This document shows, piece by piece, positions 40,597 through 51,111 of a DNA stretch of 64,000 bases. Made by a program: the position numbers and the translations under genes. The stretch is from Epilithonimonas hominis (GTDB lineage Bacteria > Bacteroidota > Bacteroidia > Flavobacteriales > Weeksellaceae): NCBI RefSeq assembly GCF_003730015.1, contig NZ_RJTU01000008.1, positions 1 to 64,000 of the forward strand. Direction: 5' to 3'. A model generated the notes under the pieces. It saw only the letters and a program-made list of their open reading frames with translations, was not told the origin of the DNA and made no database searches. Numbering within the stretch: the stretch's first letter is position 1; every line of letters starts with the position of its first letter.

Positions 40597-41235
40597 ATGA
40601 ACATGAAACAATTACAAAAAAATGGATGGATTGAAATTGATTATTCAAATTATGATGAAGACTTAATTAATATAGCCAAAGAATTTGGGACAATTATTAA
40701 CCATCCTAATGGCAGTATAATAGATTACATCAGACCAAAAAAAAAGACTGAAGCATTAAAAAATACACTAAGCTATAATTTTGAATATAAAGAATTCCCA
40801 CTACATACCGATACTGCATTTTGGGAAATCCCATCAAGATACGTTTTATTAAGTTGCGAAAATTATTCTTCTACAGCAACTACTATAATTAAATCTGAAG
40901 AGTTAATTAATTTATTATCTATAAAAGAGCTAAGTGAATTTAAAAATTCAATTTTTTTAGTAAAAACTCAGAATAGTAATTTTTACACTAGTATATTAAG
41001 TATTATTTGTAATATTAAATGTTTCCGTTTTGACAGTAACTGTATGAGACCATTAAACAATAGTGCAAAAATTTCTGAAGAAATTATAAAAGAAAAAATT
41101 CAACTTATTGAAGTAACAAGAATTATTTGGAATAATCCAAAAATTTTAATTTTTGACAATTGGTCTACACTTCATGGAAGAGATGAAGTAGTAAATGATG
41201 AAAAAAGAATAATTAAAAGAATATATATAAAATAA
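40597..41235 (+). CDS. TauD/TfdA-type Fe(II)/2-oxoglutarate dioxygenase, short form
   Basis: A 212-residue protein. The facial triad is present: H70 and D72 in EFPLHTDTAFWEIPSRY, and H193 in IFDNWSTLHGRDEV. R204 and R208 lie 11 and 15 residues after H193, the same spacing as the 2-oxoglutarate-binding arginines of TauD. At 212 residues it is well below the usual 270-300, lacking parts between strands. It would hydroxylate an unidentified substrate. The coding region is strikingly AT-rich relative to its neighbours, pointing to recent transfer. The next gene begins 1 nt after its stop. ATG codons at residues 1 and 3 are both possible starts. Confidence 0.75.
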   Translation: MNMKQLQKNGWIEIDYSNYDEDLINIAKEFGTIINHPNGSIIDYIRPKKKTEALKNTLSYNFEYKEFPLHTDTAFWEIPSRYVLLSCENYSSTATTIIKSEELINLLSIKELSEFKNSIFLVKTQNSNFYTSILSIICNIKCFRFDSNCMRPLNNSAKISEEIIKEKIQLIEVTRIIWNNPKILIFDNWSTLHGRDEVVNDEKRIIKRIYIK

Positions 41236-41236
41236 T

Positions 41237-42208
41237 ATGAGCTGGGAAAGAGAACCATTATTTAAAAAATCAAAATTATTTTTTGAAAAAGCTTTCGATG
41301 AAGACAAAGAAAGTCCATTTTTTGGGCTTTGGTGTGCTATGGGGCTTGAATTATTAACGAGATCATCATTAGCTTACATAAGTCCTACCTTATTAGCCGA
41401 TCCTGATGCAAGCCATCAAAATTTACTGCATGCTTTGAATCTAGGTGTTTCTAAAAGTAAAAGAAAATCACTAATAACAATTCAAGTTTTATCATTATGT
41501 CAGACTTTAATAACCGATTTTACAGAATACCATTTTAAAGTTTCATCAGCAATAATTAATCAAAGAAATGAAGAATTACATACAGGTAGTTCAGCGTTTG
41601 ATGAATACCCTGCGTCTCGCTGGCTAGCAGATTTTTATAAATGCTGTAAAATTTTAAGTGAATTTCAAGGTGAATCATTAAATTCTCTGCTTGGAGATGA
41701 TGTAGAGAAAGAAGCAAATATGATATTATCTGAAGTTCAAGAAGAAGTGACAGGTAAAACTAAATCTCTTATTGCTGCGCACAAAAAGGTTTTTGAAGGT
41801 AAACCTACAGATGATCAAGCGGTATTAAAAGAAGAAGCTACAAAAAGTAGTGACAGACTTGCTTATAGAGGACATCATCGAGTAAATTGTCCAGCTTGTA
41901 ATAGTTTAGCAACAGTTATAGGAGAATCTTATGGTAAACAAAATATTGAAGCAACAGTAGACAAGATTGTTGTCAGACAATCAATACTCCCTACTAAATT
42001 CAGCTGTATAGCTTGCGAACTTAAAATTGAAGGATATAATGCTTTAGCTGTAGTTGATTTAGCTAATCCATATACCAGAAGAACTACATATAAGCCAGAA
42101 GACTATTATGATATGATAAATCCAGAAGATTTTGACAGAATTTCTGAAAAATATCATGAAATGGAAGATGATTTTATGAATAATTATGAAGATTTTAATA
42201 ATGAATAA
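41237..42208 (+). CDS. HEPN-motif protein with C-terminal zinc ribbon
   Basis: A 323-residue protein I do not recognise as a named family. Residues 1-160 are mainly helical and contain R110-N111-x3-H115 (INQRNEELHTG), the R-phi-x3-H motif of HEPN ribonucleases. The C-terminal part has C218-P-A-C221 and C257-I-A-C260, a two-knuckle zinc ribbon, then an acidic tail (EMEDDFMNNYEDF). HEPN proteins often act as RNA-cleaving toxins or antiviral effectors, so RNA cleavage with ribbon-mediated target binding is an inference. It forms an operon with the dioxygenase and shares its AT-rich composition. Confidence 0.55.
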   Translation: MSWEREPLFKKSKLFFEKAFDEDKESPFFGLWCAMGLELLTRSSLAYISPTLLADPDASHQNLLHALNLGVSKSKRKSLITIQVLSLCQTLITDFTEYHFKVSSAIINQRNEELHTGSSAFDEYPASRWLADFYKCCKILSEFQGESLNSLLGDDVEKEANMILSEVQEEVTGKTKSLIAAHKKVFEGKPTDDQAVLKEEATKSSDRLAYRGHHRVNCPACNSLATVIGESYGKQNIEATVDKIVVRQSILPTKFSCIACELKIEGYNALAVVDLANPYTRRTTYKPEDYYDMINPEDFDRISEKYHEMEDDFMNNYEDFNNE

Positions 42209-42248
42209 TTGAACATATAATTTACTCATTTAATAAAAATTAAATAAA

Positions 42249-42274
42249 AAAGCGAACCATCACTAGTTCGCTTT
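42249..42274. terminator. Bidirectional terminator between the HEPN gene and atpC
   Basis: AAAGCGAAC/GTTCGCTTT, a 9-bp stem with an 8-nt loop. A T-rich tail follows on both strands, and it separates convergent genes. Confidence 0.85.
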
Positions 42275-42294
42275 CTTATTGTTGTTGTTTTGGC

Positions 42295-42576
42295 TTATTC
42301 GCAAAGAATAATACCTTTATCGTTGTTAAATTCAAGAACGCCACTTTTGATCTCATAGGAGAAAGCAGACTTGGCTTCTGTTTCTTTGGTCAGGTATTTT
42401 TCGTAAGCTGCACCGACTTTGTCTGTGTAGATCTTCACTTTACCGTTTACCAAGGCAGAAACTATCGCCGCGTGGTTCTTAAAAATCTGGAACTGGCCGC
42501 TTTTTCCAGGCAATAGAACAGACTCTACATCGCCATCAAAAACTATATATTCCGGAGTTAAAATTTTTATATTCAT
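42295..42576 (-). CDS. atpC: F1 ATP synthase epsilon subunit
   Basis: A 93-residue epsilon subunit, containing only the N-terminal beta-sandwich (MNIKILTPEYIVFDGDVESVLLPGKSGQFQIFKNHAAIVSAL). The C-terminal helical hairpin of the E. coli protein is absent, as in short epsilon subunits of Bacteroidota. It links the rotor to the c-ring. It lies 90 nt downstream of atpD; the rest of the ATP synthase operon is not in the window, the usual arrangement in this phylum. Confidence 0.93.
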   Translation of the reverse strand: MNIKILTPEYIVFDGDVESVLLPGKSGQFQIFKNHAAIVSALVNGKVKIYTDKVGAAYEKYLTKETEAKSAFSYEIKSGVLEFNNDKGIILCE

Positions 42577-42666
42577 TGTTTTAAAGATAAGAGATGATAG
42601 ATAAAAGATGATAGATTTTTAACTTTAAAGTCTTTAGTCTATAATCTATCCGTCTATAATCTTAAT

Positions 42667-44244
<1,578 letters not shown>

Positions 44245-44334
44245 TTATCATATTTGTATGACATTTATGAACACCCTATTTAGGTGTATTTTTACACGCG
44301 CAGATTTTTTATCATCTGCAAAAAAAATCAGAAT

Positions 44335-45261
44335 TTGAAAATCATAAGAGATCTTACAGATTACCATGACAAAACGCCGTTAGCATTATCATTAGGAATG
44401 TTCGACGGTGTACATTTGGGGCATTTATCTATCATCAATACTTTAAATAAAATAGCGAAAAAAGAACATCTGGAATCTGCTATCTTAAGTTTTTGGCCGC
44501 ATCCAAGAAAGTTTCTTAATCCGGACGATGATGTTAAAATGCTGAATACTTTGGAAGAAAAATTAGAACTTCTAGAAAAAAGCGGCATCCAAAATATCTT
44601 TCTAAAGACATTTGATGAAGAATTCCGAAATCTTACCGGAACTGAGTTTTGCGAACAAGTCCTGATTCAAAAGCTCAATGTAAAACATATCATCATTGGT
44701 CACGATCATACTTTCGGGAAAAATAAAAGCGGAAATTTTGAATTACTGAAATCCCTTTCTGATGAATTAGGTTTTAAGGTGAATCAATTGGAGGCTGTAC
44801 AAAAAAATGATCTTAATGTGAGTTCTACAAAAATCAGAATTGCTTTATCAGAAGGCAGAATCAAAGTTGCTAATGAAATGCTGGGCTACAATTATCCTCT
44901 GACAGGAAAAGTAATCCACGGGAAAAAATTGGGAAGAACCATTGGTTATCCAACTGCGAATATCGAAGTTCCAATCAACAAATTATTACCTAAAAGCGGA
45001 GCTTATATTGTTGAAGTTTATGTGGATAATCAATTCTACAAAGGAATGCTGAGCATCGGAACCAATCCTACAATAGATGACAAAAGCAAATCTTTACACA
45101 CCGAAGTTTATATTTTGGATTTTGACCAAGATATTTATGATCAACAAATCACCATTAAATTTCGAGACTTTCTCCACGATGAAATCAAATTCGAAGGTCT
45201 GGAAAAGCTGATTGAAAAGTTGGATGAAGATAAAAGATTGACTGAAAGTTATGATTTTTAA
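44335..45261 (+). CDS. ribF: Bifunctional riboflavin kinase/FAD synthetase
   Basis: The TTG at 44335 gives MKIIRDLTDYHDKTPLAL and 308 residues, the normal length; the longer frame from 44284 adds an atypical leader. The N-terminal FAD-synthetase half shows LGMFDGVHLGHLSIINTL and GHDHTFGKNKSGN. The C-terminal riboflavin-kinase half has GKVIHGKKLGRTIGYPTANIE near residue 185 and KGMLSIGTNPTID. It converts riboflavin to FMN and then FAD. There is no FMN riboswitch upstream. Confidence 0.95.
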   Translation: MKIIRDLTDYHDKTPLALSLGMFDGVHLGHLSIINTLNKIAKKEHLESAILSFWPHPRKFLNPDDDVKMLNTLEEKLELLEKSGIQNIFLKTFDEEFRNLTGTEFCEQVLIQKLNVKHIIIGHDHTFGKNKSGNFELLKSLSDELGFKVNQLEAVQKNDLNVSSTKIRIALSEGRIKVANEMLGYNYPLTGKVIHGKKLGRTIGYPTANIEVPINKLLPKSGAYIVEVYVDNQFYKGMLSIGTNPTIDDKSKSLHTEVYILDFDQDIYDQQITIKFRDFLHDEIKFEGLEKLIEKLDEDKRLTESYDF

Positions 45262-45267
45262 CAAAAA

Positions 45268-45292
45268 AAAGAGTCTTGTAATAAGTCTCTTT
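45268..45292. terminator. Terminator between ribF and the GLPGLI gene
   Basis: AAAGAGTCTT and AAGTCTCTTT pair with one mismatch around GTAAT. A-rich and T-rich flanks allow function in both directions between the convergent genes. Confidence 0.7.
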
Positions 45293-45307
45293 CTCAAAAT
45301 ATTTCCA

Positions 45308-46153
45308 CTAAAACTCTAGTTCTAATCGATTTTCACGTTTATTATTTTGTTCACGTAATCTATTTCTAAAACTATTTTTTTGTTCTTCAGTAACATTTAC
45401 ACCCAAACTCTCAAGATTACCGACTGGATTATTTTTCAAATTTTGTTTTGCTTGATCAATCTTTAATGGCGTAGTTTCTGTTGCATTTTCAATTTTATTA
45501 TAATTCAGAACAATTAATCGTCCTTTTAATTCAGATGACTTAGTAGATTTTACAAGTTCAAAATCATAATCCCCTTTTGAATCTGAAATTTTAACTATTA
45601 GTCCAGGAAGTCCGGAAAATTTATACGGTCCTTTTTGGAAAGGAATATCCGGAGTATACCAAGCTATCCAATGTCTTCCTTTGTAATCAATTTCCGCTCT
45701 TTTACACAAAAAAGTACTGATTTTTTTTTCTTCACCAAAAATTTTCCAATTTTTCAAAACAGGTTCACTATATGTTAAAGGTGACATCAAAACAGTTTCG
45801 AAAAAAGAAATTTTATTTTGACTTTGTATTATGGTGTAGGGATATTTAGTTTTAGGTAAACTAACATTTCTAAAATCTATCGCAGTACCTTTATCAGAAA
45901 AACCTTTCCTAACTACAGAACTTACGATTGAATCTCTTTTTAAAGATTTTAAACTATTGAAAACTGAGTAATTATCACCTATCTGGAGAGAAAATAATTC
46001 ATCATAAATATAACTCAAATTTAGTGAATCGGGTTTAGCTCTAAGTTGATAAATAAAATCTCCTCGCAAAGAATCTTTTTTAAATTCCTGCGAGAAGATA
46101 AAATTTCCTACAAATATTAAAACTAAAATAATACTATTTGTAATGTTTTTCAT
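45308..46153 (-). CDS. GLPGLI family protein
   Basis: A 281-residue exported protein with a signal peptide (MKNITNSIILVLIFVGNFIFS). The name-giving motif appears in YKFSGLPGLIVKISDSKGDY near residue 180, preceded by HWIAWYTPDIPFQKGP. GLPGLI proteins are a large Bacteroidota family of periplasmic or surface proteins, often beside TonB receptors, with no settled function. The C-terminus is unusually basic and Asn-rich (FRNRLREQNNKRENRL). It lies 9 nt after a small secreted-peptide gene, so the two are in one operon. Confidence 0.88.
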   Translation of the reverse strand: MKNITNSIILVLIFVGNFIFSQEFKKDSLRGDFIYQLRAKPDSLNLSYIYDELFSLQIGDNYSVFNSLKSLKRDSIVSSVVRKGFSDKGTAIDFRNVSLPKTKYPYTIIQSQNKISFFETVLMSPLTYSEPVLKNWKIFGEEKKISTFLCKRAEIDYKGRHWIAWYTPDIPFQKGPYKFSGLPGLIVKISDSKGDYDFELVKSTKSSELKGRLIVLNYNKIENATETTPLKIDQAKQNLKNNPVGNLESLGVNVTEEQKNSFRNRLREQNNKRENRLELEF

Positions 46154-46162
46154 TTTAAAGTT

Positions 46163-46423
46163 TTAATTTCCACATTGGATGCTTTCCACTAGATTACCGT
46201 ATGCCTCAACTTGTGCAGGAGTCCAGTTTTGATTAGTTTGTACAGCAATTCCACAAGAAGTATAAACATAAATTGGATAAAGTATCACTGCAGAAACAGA
46301 AACTTTATTTGTTACTTCATTTTTTTTCACTTCCGTTTTACCTTCAGAAGTATTCGTGGTATTAGCCAATGTAACACCCGAAACTCCAACTGCTAAAAGC
46401 AGTGCTAAAATAATTTTTTTCAT
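46163..46423 (-). CDS. Small secreted peptide with two cysteines
   Basis: An 86-residue precursor. Residues 1-20 (MKKIILALLLAVGVSGVTLA) are a clear signal peptide, cleaved after TLA. The mature part starts NTTNTSEGKTEVKKN, then a hydrophobic strand SVSAVILYPIYVYTSCGIAVQ and a final ESIQCGN. The two cysteines could form a disulphide. No family was recognised. It is the first gene of the operon with the GLPGLI protein. Confidence 0.65.
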   Translation of the reverse strand: MKKIILALLLAVGVSGVTLANTTNTSEGKTEVKKNEVTNKVSVSAVILYPIYVYTSCGIAVQTNQNWTPAQVEAYGNLVESIQCGN

Positions 46424-46803
46424 TGTGATAAATTTTTAATTAAAATTAATTTGTGTTTAAACTTTTTTGCGCATTAGGTTTTAACTGTCCAAAGAAAAAA
46501 AAAAAAAATGAATTAGGCAATACAAATTTATATTTTCAATTAGGTAGTTTTCTGATAAGTAATTACTTGTGATAATTGATTATAATTTAAAATTTTTTTG
46601 ATCTTTTTTAAGTATTTTTTTTTTAAATAAAACAAGTGAATTAATGTAAAACACAAGGAAGAATATTGGTAATGAAAATAAGAATATGTGAAAATCAATT
46701 GAGAAATTGAATTTGAATAAAAAACTGACGGAATAATTTCGGTTTTATAAAAACAATAAAGGATGGCAAAAACCATCCTTTATTTTATATCTACATTCAA
46801 TTC
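46424..46803. terminator. AT-rich gap containing the bglX terminator
   Basis: Most of this 380-bp stretch is AT-rich non-coding sequence with an A14 tract near 46495-46508. At its right end TAAAGGATGG (46757-46766) pairs with CCATCCTTTA (46773-46782) around CAAAAA, a strong 10-bp hairpin and the likely terminator of bglX on the minus strand. No promoter consensus for the peptide gene was found. Confidence 0.7.
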
Positions 46804-49062
46804 TTATTTTAAAGTAAACTTGATTTTCGTTCTGATGTCAGAAGAAGAGCTTCCAATCAAAGCTTCAAAATCGCCTGGCTCTGCAACCCAATCATGTTTT
46901 ACGGGGTCGAAGAAACTCAACGCCGATTTATCAATGGTAATGGAAACATCTTTAGATTCGCCGGCTTTCAAATAAACTTTATCGAAACCTTTCAATTCTT
47001 TAAGAGGTCTTGGCAAGGATGATTTTAAGTCGCTGATGTACAATTGCACAACCTCGGCTCCATCTACTTTACCTGTATTTTTAATATTCACGGTGAAAGT
47101 GATTTTATCGTTCGAAGTCAATTCAGACTTGTCTGCTTTTACTTTTCCATATTCGAAAGTCGTATAACTCAAACCGTGTCCGAAACTGAATAATGGTTTG
47201 ATGTTTTTCGTATCGTGCCAACGGTAACCCACGAAAATCCCTTCGTTATAAGTAATATTGATAGGATCTTTCAGATCTTTTCCTTTTCCGGCGGCCAATT
47301 CTGCTTTATTTCCCGGATATTCTCCCATTGCGTGTGCACCGTTGTCTTCCAGCTTGACAGGAAACGAAAACGGTAATTTTCCAGACGGATTAACATCACC
47401 AGCCAAAACACCAGCTATAGCATGACCTGCTTCCGAGCCAAGATACCAAGATTGTAGAACCGATGGAACATCCTTAACCCAAGGCATTGCAACGGCATTA
47501 CCAGAAATAAGAACTACAGCCAGATTTTTGTTGGCTTTAGATAATTCCGAAATCAATTGATCCTGATTGTATGGCAAACCATAAGATTCCCGATCCATTC
47601 CTTCTGCATCCTGACGGTCGCTTTTATTGAGTCCACCTACGAACACTACAAAATCCGATTCTTTTGCCAGCTTTACCGCCTCGGCAATTAGTTCTGCCGA
47701 TGAACGTGTTTCTTTAAGATTCTGACCGGATTTTACTCCGTTATACTCACCGCCAACGTCTCCGACATAGCCTCTTGCGTATTTAACTTCCGCCTTTTTG
47801 CCGAAACGTTCCTTGATCCCGTCTAATGGGAGCGTTTCATATTTAACTTTCAGAGAAGAACTTCCGCCGCCTACAGTCATCATTTTAATAGCGTTCTCTC
47901 CTATTACAGCGATTTTTTTTGTTTTGGCTAAATTGATAGGTAACGTCGATTTTTGATTCTGAAGCAACACAATTCCTTCTGAACCGATCTGCTTAGCTGC
48001 TGCCCTGTGTTCTTCTGAAGCAACAGAACCGAATGGACGGTTTTTATTCATGGTAGTTTTGTAAGCAAGACCTAATAATCGTCTCACCTTATCATCCAAT
48101 TCTTTAGTTCCAACTTTCCCGGATTTGATCAGATCAAGATAAGGCTTTGCTAGATAATAATTATCGTAGGCATTGCTGGTTCCGGCAGAAAGACCATTGG
48201 TCCAGGTTCCGAACTCCAGATCCAAACCATTATAAATCGCTTGATTGGTATCCAAAACTGCACCCCAATCTGATACCACCACACCTTTATAACCCCATTC
48301 ACCTTTCAGAATATCATTCAATAGATACTGATTATGACTGGCGTGTTGTCCTTTATATAAATCATAAGCGCCCATAATCGTCCAAGAATCACCTTCTTGA
48401 ACAGCAGCTTTGAATGGTGGCAAATATATTTCGTATAAAGCCCTGTCATCTACAATGACATTGCTCGTGTGTCTGAATGTTTCCTGATTGTTCAAAGCAA
48501 AATGTTTGACACTTGTTGCAACGCCGTTGGATTGAACGCCCTTAATGTATGGCACCACCATTTGAGAAGCAAGGAACGGATCCTCGCCCATATACTCGAA
48601 GTTACGGCCATTAAGTGGTGTTCTGTAGATATTGACACCCGGCCCAAGAAGTACATCTTTTTTTCTATATCTAGCTTCCTCACCAAGGGATTTGCCGTAC
48701 AGAGAGGACATATTTTTGTTCCAAGTTGCAGCTAGAGCCGTAAGCGCAGGATAAGCAATGATGGAGTCATTGGTCCAGCCAGCCTGATCCCACTCGTCCC
48801 AAAGTACTTCCGAGCGTACGCCGTGAGGACCGTCCGCTGTCCAAAGCTCAGGAATCCCGAGTCTAGCGACACCTGGCGCACTAAATTTGGATTGGGCATG
48901 AATCATTGCAATTTTTTCCTCCAAAGTCATTCTGGACAAAGCATCTTCAATCCTTTGCTCAACAGATTTAGAATCATCCAGATAGATTGGTGTTTTTGTC
49001 TGAGCCATACCCAGCTGTGATATAAAGGCAAGCGCAGAACATAATATTATTTTTTTAATCAT
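46804..49062 (-). CDS. bglX: Beta-glucosidase BglX, GH3
   Basis: A 752-residue exported glycosidase, close to E. coli BglX in length. Signal peptide MIKKIILCSALAFISQLGMAQ. The GH3 barrel has RLGIPELWTADGPHGVRSE, VATSVKHFALNNQETFRHT and the catalytic nucleophile Asp in KGVVVSDWGAV near residue 260. The alpha/beta sandwich carries KSDRQDAEGMDRESYGLPYNQ. A C-terminal fibronectin-III-like domain (VEKKTGKVDGAEVVQLYISD region) completes it. It releases glucose from beta-glucan oligosaccharides in the periplasm and may complement the GH16 enzyme at 24.7 kb. Confidence 0.95.
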   Translation of the reverse strand: MIKKIILCSALAFISQLGMAQTKTPIYLDDSKSVEQRIEDALSRMTLEEKIAMIHAQSKFSAPGVARLGIPELWTADGPHGVRSEVLWDEWDQAGWTNDSIIAYPALTALAATWNKNMSSLYGKSLGEEARYRKKDVLLGPGVNIYRTPLNGRNFEYMGEDPFLASQMVVPYIKGVQSNGVATSVKHFALNNQETFRHTSNVIVDDRALYEIYLPPFKAAVQEGDSWTIMGAYDLYKGQHASHNQYLLNDILKGEWGYKGVVVSDWGAVLDTNQAIYNGLDLEFGTWTNGLSAGTSNAYDNYYLAKPYLDLIKSGKVGTKELDDKVRRLLGLAYKTTMNKNRPFGSVASEEHRAAAKQIGSEGIVLLQNQKSTLPINLAKTKKIAVIGENAIKMMTVGGGSSSLKVKYETLPLDGIKERFGKKAEVKYARGYVGDVGGEYNGVKSGQNLKETRSSAELIAEAVKLAKESDFVVFVGGLNKSDRQDAEGMDRESYGLPYNQDQLISELSKANKNLAVVLISGNAVAMPWVKDVPSVLQSWYLGSEAGHAIAGVLAGDVNPSGKLPFSFPVKLEDNGAHAMGEYPGNKAELAAGKGKDLKDPINITYNEGIFVGYRWHDTKNIKPLFSFGHGLSYTTFEYGKVKADKSELTSNDKITFTVNIKNTGKVDGAEVVQLYISDLKSSLPRPLKELKGFDKVYLKAGESKDVSITIDKSALSFFDPVKHDWVAEPGDFEALIGSSSSDIRTKIKFTLK

Positions 49063-49229
49063 AAATTTTATCCTTTAAAAATAAAAATTTTCCTGAGTCC
49101 AAGATACAAATAATTTTATTATCTCAAAATGAGAAAATAAAAAATTGTAAATAATGTCGGGAATTATTAGGACAAAAAAAAAGAAAACAATCTTTTAAAT
49201 GAAATTTATATTAACTAAAAAAAATACAT

Positions 49230-49583
49230 TTACCTAGCAAGTATTTCTTCTCTGGTTTTTTTGGGAAGTGAATTTAATACCAAATCATAGGAATGGTCAA
49301 TGAGTTTTATTATCAGATCTTTCTTAATACCTTCACAAACTATAGAATTCCAATGTGTTTTGTTCATATGGTAAGCACCGGAAATTTGAGGATAATTTTC
49401 ACGCAGTTCTTCGCTCCACTCCGGGTCAGCTTTTGCTGAAAAGGTTGCAGGATGCTTTTCTAAAGAAACTAGAAGAAACATTTTTCCGCCGATCTTGAAG
49501 ACCAAAGTTTCATTATCAAAAGGAAAACCTTCCGTTACAGCTTTTTTGGATAAACAGTATTCACGGATTTCTTCGGCTTCCAT
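49230..49583 (-). CDS. MmcQ/YjbR family protein
   Basis: A 117-residue protein with the CyaY-like YjbR fold: EIREYCLSKKAVTEGFPFDNETLVFKIGGKMF, then SAKADPEWSEELREN, and HMNKTHWNSIVCEG near residue 75. The family is called DNA-binding in databases, but evidence for that is thin. It lies 8 nt after the upstream gene and probably shares its transcript. Confidence 0.88.
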   Translation of the reverse strand: MEAEEIREYCLSKKAVTEGFPFDNETLVFKIGGKMFLLVSLEKHPATFSAKADPEWSEELRENYPQISGAYHMNKTHWNSIVCEGIKKDLIIKLIDHSYDLVLNSLPKKTREEILAR

Positions 49584-49591
49584 CTAATAAA

Positions 49592-50254
49592 TTAGAATTT
49601 AAAAGTATTCTTCGGAAGTTCTTTGTTGATTTCGATTTTATTAATCAACATAACATAATCACTGTCCTTCTTAGGCGAAGACGACTCGATTCTGTAAGGC
49701 ATTAATAATTGTCCAACTTTTCTGTAATCGGAATAAGTCAGAGTTTCATCTTTCTTGATTTCGCGATACAACATATAGTTTTTGACATCAAAAAAATAGA
49801 TGGTTTTATTCACATTTTTCGTCAGTTCTACTTTGAAATAAAATTGTTCTCCAATTTTTTCTTTGCCTAATAATTCTGCTTCAAAACCTTTGTTTTCCCA
49901 ATCGATAAAGTCGTTATCAAAATTCTCAGGGATATAATCTGTGTATTGCTGAAGTTTATTCTGAGCATAATTCATAGCATAACCATTCTTTCCGTCAAAA
50001 CCTTCAACAGGTGTTTCTTTTCCACCCATTATAATAGCGGTTTTGGTAAGATTTGGACGTTGCTGATAGATTTTCATTAAATAAGAATCATTAACTCCCA
50101 AAGTTACTCGCCCTTGTATCTGAACCGTATTCAGAAGTTTCCAATTGGTAAGGCCTCCGGAATTTTCTATATTTTTATCAATGATATCTTTTGCAGTTTG
50201 AGCAGAAATAACGATGGAAAATATAATGGAAAAAATGAGAATTATTTTTTGCAT
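49592..50254 (-). CDS. LolA-fold outer-membrane lipoprotein-sorting-like protein
   Basis: A 220-residue periplasmic protein with a signal peptide (MQKIILIFSIIFSIVISAQ). The mature part is a run of beta strands with a helix near its start (AKDIIDKNIENSGG). The strand DVKNYMLYREIKKDETLTYSDYRKVGQLLMPYRIE resembles the MucB/LolA-type half-barrel annotated as outer membrane lipoprotein-sorting protein. Genuine LolA function is unproven. Confidence 0.6.
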   Translation of the reverse strand: MQKIILIFSIIFSIVISAQTAKDIIDKNIENSGGLTNWKLLNTVQIQGRVTLGVNDSYLMKIYQQRPNLTKTAIIMGGKETPVEGFDGKNGYAMNYAQNKLQQYTDYIPENFDNDFIDWENKGFEAELLGKEKIGEQFYFKVELTKNVNKTIYFFDVKNYMLYREIKKDETLTYSDYRKVGQLLMPYRIESSSPKKDSDYVMLINKIEINKELPKNTFKF

Positions 50255-50341
50255 TCAGTATTTTTTAAGGTTGCTAAGATAAAATTTTCAATTGGCTTCT
50301 TGTCTTAAAGAACGTTAATTTTGACATGATTAACGACTAAA

Positions 50342-51067
50342 TTAAATCAGTTTTTTGGCTTTCTCCAAATCTTCAGGCGTATCAATCCCAATCCCCACAA
50401 AATCAGTTTCTACCATTTTAATTTTCATCCCATTTTCCAAATAGCGTAGTTGTTCTAATTTTTCCGAAATCTCCAAAGGTGTCATTTCCAAAGAAGAGAA
50501 TTTTAGCAAAGCTTCTTTTCGGAAAGCATAAACGCCAATATGTTTATAATACGTGACGTCATAAGATAATTCGCGCTGGAAAGGAATTACTGAACGACTA
50601 AAATACAAGGCAAATCCATTATTATCAGTAATGACTTTGACATTATTTGGATTCCGGATTTCCTCGGATTCTTTCAATTGAATTTTCAATGAAGCTAAAG
50701 AAATTTCCTTTTTTTCATCTTTATAAAAAACGTCAATCAGTTGTTTTAGAGGTTCTTTTTTGAGGAAAGGTTCATCGCCTTGAACATTAATCACGATATC
50801 ACAATCGATGTTTTGAACAGCTTCTGCAATTCTATCGCTCCCAGTTTCGTGTTCGCCTGTCATTACAGCTTTTCCTCCGTTTTTGGAAATTTCATCAAAA
50901 ATTAATTCAGAATCTGTAGCGACGAATACTTCATCAAACAAACCAGTTTCCAAAACATTCTGATAAGTAGTTGTGATAATAGTTCTATTTCCCAGAATCT
51001 CCATCATTTTACCGGGAAATCTTGTAGAATTATAACGGGCGGGAATAACTGCGATAACTTTGTTCAT
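50342..51067 (-). CDS. kdsB: 3-deoxy-manno-octulosonate cytidylyltransferase
   Basis: A 241-residue CMP-Kdo synthetase, activating Kdo for lipid A-core assembly. Features are [17 protein letters not shown] at the N-terminus (nucleotide loop), [32 protein letters not shown] near residue 72, [13 protein letters not shown] and a late [17 protein letters not shown]. It is a cytoplasmic enzyme and indicates an LPS-bearing outer membrane. It lies 44 nt downstream of the RES toxin gene. Confidence 0.96.
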   Translation of the reverse strand: MNKVIAVIPARYNSTRFPGKMMEILGNRTIITTTYQNVLETGLFDEVFVATDSELIFDEISKNGGKAVMTGEHETGSDRIAEAVQNIDCDIVINVQGDEPFLKKEPLKQLIDVFYKDEKKEISLASLKIQLKESEEIRNPNNVKVITDNNGFALYFSRSVIPFQRELSYDVTYYKHIGVYAFRKEALLKFSSLEMTPLEISEKLEQLRYLENGMKIKMVETDFVGIGIDTPEDLEKAKKLI

Positions 51068-51111
51068 AGATTTTCTAGTTTTTTAAGGGATTCACAAACC
51101 TTTAGATTTCA

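Noticed and set aside
42577-42666. GATAGAT-type repeats between atpD and atpC
   Set aside because: Short, low-complexity AT-rich words, also seen between menB and menA; no stable structure or motif could be supported.
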